In this document: positions 53,925-61,447 of the stretch, in pieces | How the letters are laid out: every line of letters starts with the position of its first letter | Numbering within the stretch: the stretch's first letter is position 1 | From: a bacterium | GTDB taxonomy: Bacteria; UBP4; UBA4092; JAOAEQ01 | Direction of reading: 5' to 3' | DNA: 64,000 bases | Assembly: GCA_026416715.1 (NCBI GenBank) | Contig: JAOAEQ010000004.1 | Location: 1-64,000 of the forward strand | The notes under the pieces: model-generated | Told to the model about the DNA's origin: nothing | Seen by the model: only the letters and a program-made list of their open reading frames with translations | Database searches by the model: none | Made by a program: the position numbers and the translations under genes

Positions 53925-55229
53925 ATGAAAATAACGTTTATCGGTGCAGGAAGTTTAGGGTTTTCGCGCAGGTTGATGATTGATATCCTCGGATTCCCGG
54001 AATTCCAGGATGCAACTTTTGCCTTAATGGATATTAATCCGAAACGACTGGATTATACCCGACGGATAGCAGAAAAAATTATTAAACAAGGGAATTTCTC
54101 TGCGAAACTGCAGGTGACTACTAACCGTCGGGAAGCGTTGCAAGATGCAGATTATGTGATTATCATGATTTTAGTTGGTGATATTGAAGTTATCCGCCCG
54201 GATATTGAAATTCCATTGAAGTATGGAGTTGACCAGTGTATCGGCGATACTCTTGGCCCCGGCGGTGTATTCCGTGCGTTACGAACGATTCCGGTGCTAA
54301 TTGATATCTGTAAAGATATGGAAGAAGTCTGTCCGAATGCGTGGCTATTGAATTATACCAACCCGATGGCGATGCTTTGCTGGGCGATGAATGATTATAC
54401 GAAAATTAAAAATGTTGGGCTATGCCATAGCGTGCAAGGAACCGCTTGGCAATTATCGAATTATCTCGGCGTCCCAACGAATGAAATCGACTATTGGGTT
54501 GCCGGGATAAATCATCAAGCATGGTTCTTAGAATTTAAATGGAAAGGGAAGGATGCATATCCGTTACTTCGGGAGAAAATTAATGACCCGAACATATATA
54601 ATATCGAAACAACCCGGTTTGAAATGTTCAAACATCTCGGCTATTTCGTTACCGAATCCAGCGGACATAACTCGGAGTATAACGCTTGGTTCCGCAAACG
54701 GCCGGATTTAAAAGAAAAATATACGCCTGGTGGTGGGTGGAACGGCGGCACCGGATTCATTCTCCAGCTGTATGGAACCGATCGTGAGAATTATGAAGTC
54801 GAACTCGAGAAAATCGCTTCGAGTAACGATCCGGTCGATTTAACTCAATCGCATGAATATGGCGCATATATCATCCATTCATTACATACGGGAGTCGTCC
54901 GACGGATTAACGGGAATGTTAAAAATACCGGGTTAATCACCAATTTACCGGAAGGGTGTTGCGTTGAAGTCCCGTGTTATGTTGATAAACAAGGGATTCA
55001 TCCATGTTATGTTGGCGCGTTACCGCCGCAATTAGCGGCGTTGAATCGGAGCAATATTGCAGTCCAGGAAATGGCGGTTAAAGCAGCAATGACCGGCGAT
55101 AAAGATATGGCATTCTGGGCGGTAGCGTATGACCCGTTAACCGCAGCGGTATGCTCGTTAGAAGAGATTCGAAAGATGGTAGATGAACTGTTCGAAGCTG
55201 AGAAAAAATGGCTTCCTCAATTTACATAA
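53925..55229 (+). CDS. GH4-family alpha-galactosidase/glycosidase (MelA-like)
   Basis: 434 residues, NAD+ and Mn2+-dependent glycoside hydrolase family 4. Rossmann start KITFIGAGSLGFSRRLM; NYTNPMAMLCWAMN; metal and active-site motif GLCHSVQGTAWQL (Cys-His); GINHQAWFLE; HNSEYNAWFRK. CHSVQ and unphosphorylated-sugar features favour alpha-galactosidase or alpha-glucosidase over 6-phospho-glucosidases. I start at the ATG at 53925, where the family consensus begins, not at GTG 53907. No nearby transporter or regulator identifies the sugar. Confidence 0.92.
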   Translation: MKITFIGAGSLGFSRRLMIDILGFPEFQDATFALMDINPKRLDYTRRIAEKIIKQGNFSAKLQVTTNRREALQDADYVIIMILVGDIEVIRPDIEIPLKYGVDQCIGDTLGPGGVFRALRTIPVLIDICKDMEEVCPNAWLLNYTNPMAMLCWAMNDYTKIKNVGLCHSVQGTAWQLSNYLGVPTNEIDYWVAGINHQAWFLEFKWKGKDAYPLLREKINDPNIYNIETTRFEMFKHLGYFVTESSGHNSEYNAWFRKRPDLKEKYTPGGGWNGGTGFILQLYGTDRENYEVELEKIASSNDPVDLTQSHEYGAYIIHSLHTGVVRRINGNVKNTGLITNLPEGCCVEVPCYVDKQGIHPCYVGALPPQLAALNRSNIAVQEMAVKAAMTGDKDMAFWAVAYDPLTAAVCSLEEIRKMVDELFEAEKKWLPQFT

Positions 55230-55317
55230 AAAGATTACCGCGAGGTTAACAACCGATTACATAAGATATACCTAATTCGTTCAATACGCTATCACATTCA
55301 AGGTGTTGGCTATCAAT

Positions 55318-56703
55318 ATGATTACGGAAAACATTAAACAAGAATTAATGAAACTAGTTGGTAAAGAGAATTATTTCGATTCGCCGGAAGACCTCTATGT
55401 TTATGGTTATGATTCAACGCCGCTACTGCATTATCCACCGGAAGCGATAGTTCGGCCAGCGAATACTGCAGAAATTTCTGCTCTCGTTAAGTTAGCTAAC
55501 CAATATAAGTTCCCCATTATTCCCCGCGGTTCTGGAACGAATTTATCCGGGGGCTCGATTCCTGTTCAAGGTGGAATCGTAATGATACTAAACCGGTTGA
55601 ATCGGATACTTGAAATTGATAAGGAAAACCTAACGGCTACGGTTGAACCGGGAGTGATTACAACCGATTTGCATACCGCGGTCGAAAAACTCGGGCTATT
55701 CTACCCGCCTGACCCAGGAAGTATGAAAGTAAGCACGCTCGGTGGGAATGTTGCAGAAAATGCTGGCGGTCCCCGTTGTTTCAAATATGGGGTAACGAAA
55801 GATTATGTTTTAGGGTTAGAGATCGTCTTACCGGACGGAGAAATACTGAATACTGGAGGGAAATCGGTTAAAGATGTTGCCGGATATAATTTAACCCAGT
55901 TATTCATCGGTTCTGAAGGAACGTTAGGGATCGTAACCAAAATCATTGTGAAACTTATTCCGTTACCGCAATCTCGGAAAACCTTATTAGTTTATTTCAA
56001 AGAACTGGTTCACGCGGCGCAAGCGGTTTCGAAAATCGTTGAAGCGAAAGTTATTCCGGTTACTCTCGAAATTTTAGACCGATTAACCATAAAATGCGTT
56101 GAAGATTACGCAAAAATCGGGTTACCGCTAGATGTCGATGCAATTCTCTGGATAGAAGTTGACGGGGTTCCCGCAGCAGTTGAAGAGGATGCGAAATCCG
56201 TCGAACAAGTTGTTCGAGAATGCCATGCGGTTGAAGTTAAAGTAGCGAAATCCAAAGAGGAAGCTGACCAGCTTGCTATGGCACGGCGAAGCGCGTTAGC
56301 TGCATTAGCCCGGACACGACCGACAACGATTCTTGAAGATGCAACAGTTCCACGCAGCAATCTTGCTGCAATGGTTACAGAAATAACCAATATCGCACAG
56401 AAGTATCAGCTCCAGATAGCGACGTTCGGGCATGCCGGCGATGGTAACCTACATCCGACGATTCTAACGGATGAACGGGATACTGCAGAAATGGAACGAG
56501 TCCATAAAGCGGTTGAAGAGATATTTACCGCGGCATTAAAACTCGGCGGAACAATTAGCGGTGAACATGGGATTGGAATTGCGAAAGCGAAATTTTTACC
56601 GCAGCAAGTCGGGATTCCGGGGATAAACACCATGCGGAAGATTAAAGATGTACTTGACCCGAACGGAATCCTTAATCCCGGAAAAATCTTTATCAATCAT
56701 TAG
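55318..56703 (+). CDS. glcD: GlcD-type FAD-linked oxidase (glycolate/lactate dehydrogenase subunit)
   Basis: 461 residues. The PCMH-type FAD domain (about 35-215) has PIIPRGSGTNLSGGSIP, PPDPGSMKVSTLGGNVAENAGG and GKSVKDVAGYNLTQLFIGSEGTLGI. The C-terminal domain has ATFGHAGDGNLHPTI and SGEHGIGIAKAKFL, both typical of GlcD and D-lactate dehydrogenase. It oxidises a 2-hydroxy acid and passes electrons to the Fe-S subunit encoded downstream. ATG at 55318; AAGGTG is 12 bases upstream. No glcE is present. Confidence 0.93.
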   Translation: MITENIKQELMKLVGKENYFDSPEDLYVYGYDSTPLLHYPPEAIVRPANTAEISALVKLANQYKFPIIPRGSGTNLSGGSIPVQGGIVMILNRLNRILEIDKENLTATVEPGVITTDLHTAVEKLGLFYPPDPGSMKVSTLGGNVAENAGGPRCFKYGVTKDYVLGLEIVLPDGEILNTGGKSVKDVAGYNLTQLFIGSEGTLGIVTKIIVKLIPLPQSRKTLLVYFKELVHAAQAVSKIVEAKVIPVTLEILDRLTIKCVEDYAKIGLPLDVDAILWIEVDGVPAAVEEDAKSVEQVVRECHAVEVKVAKSKEEADQLAMARRSALAALARTRPTTILEDATVPRSNLAAMVTEITNIAQKYQLQIATFGHAGDGNLHPTILTDERDTAEMERVHKAVEEIFTAALKLGGTISGEHGIGIAKAKFLPQQVGIPGINTMRKIKDVLDPNGILNPGKIFINH

Positions 56704-56715
56704 GCCGCTGATATT

Positions 56716-56776
56716 CGCAGATTTAAAGGATAAACATTATTTCCCTGCGACAACGAAGTCGCTGCGTAAATCTGCG
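56716..56776. repeat. Inverted-repeat element (CGCAGATTTA arms)
   Basis: CGCAGATTTA (56716-56725) pairs with TAAATCTGCG (56767-56776), with an inner GCGAC/GTCGC hairpin. It fills the gap between glcD and glcF and belongs to the same style of element as those at 27475 and 50946. Confidence 0.55.
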
Positions 56777-56791
56777 GCTAATTTTATTTCA

Positions 56792-58129
56792 ATGAATCGT
56801 TCTCCAAAATTCGCTGCTCCTACCTACGAGCAGTTACTCAACTGTATGCGGTGTGGGTTCTGTCTGCCGGTATGTCCGGTATATCGCGAGCTCGGAATCG
56901 AAACCGCAAGTCCGCGGGGATGGTTAGCATTATCAAGAGCGGTTGCAGATAGTAAACTCCCTATTTCGAGAAAATTTGATCGTCTGATGTATCATTGTTT
57001 ATCCTGCCAGGCATGCGTTGCTGCATGTCCTTCCGGCGTTTTAGTAGATTCAACAATTCTCGATACTCGCGCTATCCTTAATCAGGAACGAAAACAGCCG
57101 TGGTTTAAAGCGCCTCTATTCCATTGGCTGACGGTAACTTCTCCGCGACTTGAATGGGCGATGGTTCCCTATCGGGTTTATGACAGAATCGGGTTACGGA
57201 GTGTTATTCAGAAACTCGGGATATTACGGTTAATCTCGCAACAGTTAGATGATTTAGATCATATTTTACCGAAGTTAGAATCACGAGCGATACGAAGAAC
57301 ACTGCCTAAAGTTATGCAAGCAGTTGGTGAACGCAAATTTCGGGTTGGCTATTTCTTAAACTGTGCAAATAACCTGATTTTTACTGGTAATGTTCGTGCA
57401 AGTTTAACGGTATTAACAGAAAACCATTGCGAAGTAGAGAATATTCTCGATGCAAAATGCTGCGGAATGCCGCATCGGGCGTATGGCGAACTAGGTATTG
57501 CAAAGCAGATAGCGCGACATAATTTGAATATTTTTAAGAATTTGGATGTCGATGCGATTATCACCGACTGTGCGACTTGCGGATCGATGCTGAAAGAATA
57601 TGAAACCTTATTCCGTGGTGAGCCAGAAGCGGAATTAGCGAAACAGCTCGATAAAAAACTGGTGGATATCTCCGAATTTCTTAGTCGAATCGGTATAAAA
57701 GAACCGCCAGCAGTAACGCCGGCTGTCATCCAGTCAGCCAATATTCACTGGTTAACAACAGGCGCTACGCCAAGCGGTAAACTTCGGGTGACCTATCACG
57801 ATCCATGTCATCTCGGTCGAGCGCAGAAGGTAACTAAATCGCCGCGAATTCTTTTGCAGTCTATCCCAAACGTTGAATTCGTTGAATTGGTTGAATCCGA
57901 TTGGTGTTGCGGAGGAGCGGGGTCGTATAATCTAACTAAATACGATATCTCGATGAAAATTCTCGACCGGAAAATGAAAAATATTGGAAATACTGCAGCG
58001 AACCTAGTCGCTTCCGGCTGTCCCTCATGTTTAATGCAGCTCGGACTAGGAGTATATCGGTCAAAGTTAAATGTCCAGGTTATCCATCCCGTTCAACTTC
58101 TAGCGTTAGCGTATCAGAAACAGCGTTAA
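56792..58129 (+). CDS. glcF: GlcF-type iron-sulphur oxidoreductase subunit
   Basis: 445 residues. Two 4Fe-4S clusters near the N-terminus: CMRCGFCLPVCPVY and CLSCQACVAACPSG. Two CCG (cysteine-rich) domains follow: NCANN...KCCGMPHRAYGE and YHDPCHLGRAQKV...DWCCGGAGSYNL. This is the electron-accepting partner of GlcD-type dehydrogenases. The frame is open upstream to 56648 across the repeat element, but family similarity starts near the ATG at 56792. Its stop codon overlaps the stop of the convergent methyltransferase gene. Confidence 0.93.
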   Translation: MNRSPKFAAPTYEQLLNCMRCGFCLPVCPVYRELGIETASPRGWLALSRAVADSKLPISRKFDRLMYHCLSCQACVAACPSGVLVDSTILDTRAILNQERKQPWFKAPLFHWLTVTSPRLEWAMVPYRVYDRIGLRSVIQKLGILRLISQQLDDLDHILPKLESRAIRRTLPKVMQAVGERKFRVGYFLNCANNLIFTGNVRASLTVLTENHCEVENILDAKCCGMPHRAYGELGIAKQIARHNLNIFKNLDVDAIITDCATCGSMLKEYETLFRGEPEAELAKQLDKKLVDISEFLSRIGIKEPPAVTPAVIQSANIHWLTTGATPSGKLRVTYHDPCHLGRAQKVTKSPRILLQSIPNVEFVELVESDWCCGGAGSYNLTKYDISMKILDRKMKNIGNTAANLVASGCPSCLMQLGLGVYRSKLNVQVIHPVQLLALAYQKQR

Positions 58130-58932
58130 CGATGTTTAAAATTATATTTCAGTACCTGTGCCAGTCTACCGGCAGCGATTTCGTTGGTTAAATACTTCAG
58201 ACGCCAAATCCGTTTCTGCAAGAGAACAATATCCTGTTTATCCCATCCTTGCGGGATATAATCGGTTAACGCGAATTTCCGGGTTAATGCGGTTCGGATA
58301 TATTTCTCCGGATGATAGGCAACGCAAGGATTCCCGCCGACATCTTCCGCTTGAATAACAATAAACTTTCCGGATTTAAATTTCGCATATAACTCCGGAG
58401 TTAACCAATCTTTCGCATAGGGTTCACCGTGTGTGGTTATCATCAGATAACCGTTGGGCATTAGAACACGCCATAATTCATCTAGCCACGCGAATTGAAG
58501 CTCTTCCGTGAAATGCGTGAACACCGACCCAGCGAAAATGAAGTCGAACGTATCCTCCGGATAATTCAGCGGCGGGGCAAGCTGGTTAACCTGAAATTCC
58601 GCAAATGGTAGGTTCTCTTTACACCATTGAATCAGTTTAGGATTATAATCAGTGCCATAGATTTTGGTATTTGATAAGAATTTGAAATGCCGGGTTATCC
58701 GACCGCAACCGCAGCCGAAATCAAGGATAGCACGGAACTGAGTTAAGCTTAACTTATTTTTTTCCAACGCAGTGACAATGCTTTGAAACGCGATTTCTTT
58801 CCCGAGTTTAACGAAATCGCGCGGATTCGATGGACCGACGACGAGATTAATCAGTTCAAACGGCGGAATCGGTAAATCATCGACATCGTTAATCCATTCA
58901 TTCTGATTCTGCGGAGATGGTGAAGTATTCAT
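58126..58932 (-). CDS. Class I SAM-dependent methyltransferase
   Basis: 268 residues. SAM motif I is AILDFGCGCGRITRHF; the acidic loop after beta 2 is IYGTDYN; motif IV region is FDFIFAGSVFTHFTEE, followed by ELWRVLMPNGYLMITTHG. This is the Methyltransf_11/25 type that often methylates small molecules or glycolipid precursors. The substrate is unknown. I start at the ATG at 58932, behind AGG, which avoids overlap with the CYTH gene 25 bases upstream; the frame extends to 58983. Confidence 0.85.
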   Translation of the reverse strand: MNTSPSPQNQNEWINDVDDLPIPPFELINLVVGPSNPRDFVKLGKEIAFQSIVTALEKNKLSLTQFRAILDFGCGCGRITRHFKFLSNTKIYGTDYNPKLIQWCKENLPFAEFQVNQLAPPLNYPEDTFDFIFAGSVFTHFTEELQFAWLDELWRVLMPNGYLMITTHGEPYAKDWLTPELYAKFKSGKFIVIQAEDVGGNPCVAYHPEKYIRTALTRKFALTDYIPQGWDKQDIVLLQKRIWRLKYLTNEIAAGRLAQVLKYNFKHR

Positions 58933-58957
58933 TTCAAAACCTATTGTAATTTGGAAT

Positions 58958-59473
58958 TTAGATGGTTTGCAATAAAAGGTCACTATATGAAGTAGACACT
59001 AAATCCTGTTTTCGGATATCAAACAAGGTTAAATAATGGTCGCATTGCTTCCTTAATGTATCAATCCCAATTTTCCCGTCGGTATCAATTGCTTCTATTT
59101 CAATAAATGTTCCTAAATCTTTAACGGTATCTATATGGAATTTAACATTATCAATGAAATATATCTCCCGCTGTTTATCAACCACAACGAGGATACCCAA
59201 CACTTTCGTTAATATTTCTTTCAGCGCTGTTCCCGGCTGCGTTGCATAGAGAATAACGTCGCTTTTTTTCGGTTCGGCGATATCCTCGCGTTTATAATAA
59301 ATCAGATAGTTCTCGATAGTTCCCTCCCGCAATTTTAATCTGCCGTTAGCAACTTTGAAATAAGTATCAATTTGATGGTCTATTCCTATAAGAATCGCTC
59401 GATGATTGTTTAGTATTTCTCTAATCTTATCGTGATTAGAACATTTCGCTTTTATTTCAATATTGGTTAACAT
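58958..59473 (-). CDS. CYTH-domain protein (class IV adenylate cyclase/triphosphatase-like)
   Basis: 171 residues. The N-terminal NIEIKAKC is the ExExK-type motif of the CYTH tunnel fold, followed by DTYFKVANGRLKLREG, YLIYYKRED, VDKQREIYFIDNVKFHIDTV and LGTFIEIEAI, all characteristic beta strands lined with Glu, Lys and Arg. Members hydrolyse triphosphates or make cAMP (CyaB). Activity cannot be told from sequence. ATG at 59473; the frame's TTG at 59479 lies in the promoter. The -10 box is only seven bases upstream, so the mRNA is probably leaderless. Confidence 0.87.
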   Translation of the reverse strand: MLTNIEIKAKCSNHDKIREILNNHRAILIGIDHQIDTYFKVANGRLKLREGTIENYLIYYKREDIAEPKKSDVILYATQPGTALKEILTKVLGILVVVDKQREIYFIDNVKFHIDTVKDLGTFIEIEAIDTDGKIGIDTLRKQCDHYLTLFDIRKQDLVSTSYSDLLLQTI

Positions 59474-59480
59474 ATTCAAT

Positions 59481-59489
59481 ATTATACCA
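59481..59489 (-). promoter_or_regulatory. Extended -10 promoter of the CYTH gene
   Basis: Minus strand TGGTATAAT (59481-59489), with a weak -35. Seven bases separate it from the ATG at 59473, placing the start of transcription at or one base from the start codon. Confidence 0.6.
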
Positions 59490-59518
59490 TGACCTCTACC
59501 TAGAACGAGCTAGACCAC

Positions 59519-59545
59519 TTGCAATTTTTCTACTCGTGGTATAAT
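59519..59545 (+). promoter_or_regulatory. Promoter of the purine permease gene
   Basis: TTGCAA (59519-59524), 15 bases, TATAAT (59540-59545) preceded by TGG (extended -10). The leader is about 35 bases and holds AAGGAAGGG before the ATG. It diverges from the CYTH promoter. Confidence 0.6.
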
Positions 59546-59586
59546 ATTTCGATAGTAAATTTCGCTCAAAAAAGGAAGGGAACCCT

Positions 59587-60921
59587 ATGTATCATCTCCT
59601 CGACCGAATTTTTAAATTGCAGGAGAATCAAACGGATATCAGAACTGAACTTCGTGGCGGGTTAGTAACCTTTTTAACTATGAGTTATATTATTTTCGTG
59701 CAACCGGCAGTATTATCGCAAGCGGGGATGGATTTCAATGCGGTGCTCGCTGCGACCTGTATTTCCAGCGCAATCGCGATATTTTTTATGGGCTTGGTAG
59801 CGAATTATCCAATCGCATTAGCGCCGGGGATGGGTGAAAATTTTTTCTTTGCATTCACCGTCGTGTTAGGGATGGGAGTTTCATGGCAGGTAGCGCTCGG
59901 TGCGGTGTTTATTTCCGGAGTGATTTTTATTCTCCTATCCGCATTTCGAATTCGGGAAATGGTTATCGAATCGGTTCCGCAATCGTTACAATATGCGATT
60001 GCTACAGCAATCGGCATTTTCATTGCGTTTATCGGATTGCAACAAGCGGGTATCATTGTCGGGAGCCCTGGGAGTTTAGTTCAGTTAGGTAACATCAAAT
60101 CGCCGCCGGTGATTCTCGCAATAGTCGGGTTAATTATCATCTCAATTCTGCTGATTCGAAATGTTAAAGGCGCTATTCTCTGGGGAATATTAGCGACTGC
60201 GCTTATTGGGCTACCGTTCGGGTTAGTTAAATTTTATGGAGTTGTTAGTTCGCCGCCATCGTTAGCGCCGACATTCTTAAAAATGGATATATTTGGAGCA
60301 TGGGATTTAGGGTTGGTAACCGTTATTCTCATCTTTTTATATATGGATTTATTTGATACTGTCGGAACCGTTATCGGAGTCGGCGCACAAGCTGGATATC
60401 TCAAAAACGGGAAGTTACCCCGTGCAGGACGAGTGCTCATGTCAGATGCGATTGGAACCGTGGTCGGTGCATCGCTCGGAACTTCTACAGTCACCAGTTA
60501 TATTGAAAGTACTGCCGGAATCGCGGCTGGCGCTCGAACTGGATTAGCAAATATGGTAACCGGATTACTATTTCTGCTCTCGCTCTTTTTCGTTCCGATA
60601 GTTCAGATGGTTGGTGGGGGATACCAGATTGCCGAAGGGAAATTTTTGTATCCGGTAACCGCGCCGGTGCTGATTCTGGTTGGGTGTATGATGGCGAAAA
60701 GTATCCTGAAAATCAACTGGGATGACTGGAGTGAAGCGATCCCAGCGTTTTTAACCATTATTGGGATGCCGTTAACCTATAACATTGCGCATGGACTTGC
60801 GTTCGGATTTATTTCATATCCGATTCTGAAACTACTTAGCGGGAAAGGGAAAGAAGTCAACTGGCTGATGTATGTTTTAGGAGCGATATTTATCCTGCGG
60901 TATGCTTTGGTTAAGACATAA
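59587..60921 (+). CDS. NCS2/AzgA-type purine (adenine/guanine/hypoxanthine) permease
   Basis: 444 residues with about 12-14 hydrophobic segments. Family sequences: TELRGGLVTFLTMSYIIFVQP at the start, ALAPGMGENFFFAFTVV (substrate-site helix), FLYMDLFDTVGTVIGVG, and GTSTVTSYIESTAGIAAGARTG. These fit the AzgA/PbuG/YicO purine-base importers. SD AAGGAAGGG and an extended -10 promoter precede it. No purine riboswitch is visible in its short leader. It supplies bases that complement the nucleoside salvage genes at 20-23 kb. Confidence 0.94.
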   Translation: MYHLLDRIFKLQENQTDIRTELRGGLVTFLTMSYIIFVQPAVLSQAGMDFNAVLAATCISSAIAIFFMGLVANYPIALAPGMGENFFFAFTVVLGMGVSWQVALGAVFISGVIFILLSAFRIREMVIESVPQSLQYAIATAIGIFIAFIGLQQAGIIVGSPGSLVQLGNIKSPPVILAIVGLIIISILLIRNVKGAILWGILATALIGLPFGLVKFYGVVSSPPSLAPTFLKMDIFGAWDLGLVTVILIFLYMDLFDTVGTVIGVGAQAGYLKNGKLPRAGRVLMSDAIGTVVGASLGTSTVTSYIESTAGIAAGARTGLANMVTGLLFLLSLFFVPIVQMVGGGYQIAEGKFLYPVTAPVLILVGCMMAKSILKINWDDWSEAIPAFLTIIGMPLTYNIAHGLAFGFISYPILKLLSGKGKEVNWLMYVLGAIFILRYALVKT

Positions 60922-61051
60922 TTTTGCAAACTACGCGAGAATGATAGCGACTATGAGATGGTAAACGGTTAAACGGAAGAGTTATGCGTTAGCAGGAATC
61001 CATTGATTTCTTCAATACCCTAAATTATCAAATCTATTTCATTCACCTGTT

Positions 61052-61282
61052 CTACTTGGCATTATAACCTAACCACAAAACATATCTATTCTCAAGGTTC
61101 TGCTTAAGTTTGCAGTTCAATTCGCTAGGAATAAACAGGCTATTTTCTAACCGGTTGATTTTATCTAATGAGCGCCCGTACAATGTTCCGACCGCTTTTT
61201 TGCTAGGTATGGTGTAGGCAACACCATTTACCGCAACATGCAATTTATACACTAGAACGACGCTGTCTGTGATAAGGGTCAT
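61052..61282 (-). CDS. Hypothetical 76-residue protein
   Basis: ORF with an ATG but no clear SD, between the purine permease gene and mnmE. The sequence (VYKLHVAVNGVAYTIPSKK, then SLDKINRLENSLFIPSELN) is plausibly protein-like and partly amphipathic, with no Cys motif, signal or membrane helix. I do not recognise it. It could be a chance ORF in an intergenic region of about 520 bases. Confidence 0.3.
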   Translation of the reverse strand: MTLITDSVVLVYKLHVAVNGVAYTIPSKKAVGTLYGRSLDKINRLENSLFIPSELNCKLKQNLENRYVLWLGYNAK

Positions 61283-61348
61283 TGATCTATCTTCTTGACA
61301 AATTTAGATTACCTCGATATTAATTCAACCAAATTCGTTTGGAATCTT

Positions 61349-61391
61349 GGAGGAGAACAAGAGCGGGTTTAACCCGCTCTTGTTCTCCTCC
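61349..61391. repeat. 43-base perfect palindrome
   Basis: Arms 61349-61369 and 61371-61391 (21 bp; left arm GGAGGAGAACAAGAGCGGGT...) around one central T. There is no T-run on either strand. It lies 57 bases downstream of mnmE. A factor-dependent terminator or mRNA-end stabiliser is possible. Confidence 0.85.
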
Positions 61392-61447
61392 GGTAGGAAA
61401 CAGGGGTACAAAAGGGGAATCTTATAGTTGATTTCGTTAACTATCTA

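Noticed and set aside
61349-61391. Ordinary intrinsic terminator of mnmE
   Set aside because: The arms are perfect but no T-run follows in the mnmE direction, so I list it as a palindrome and not as a terminator.
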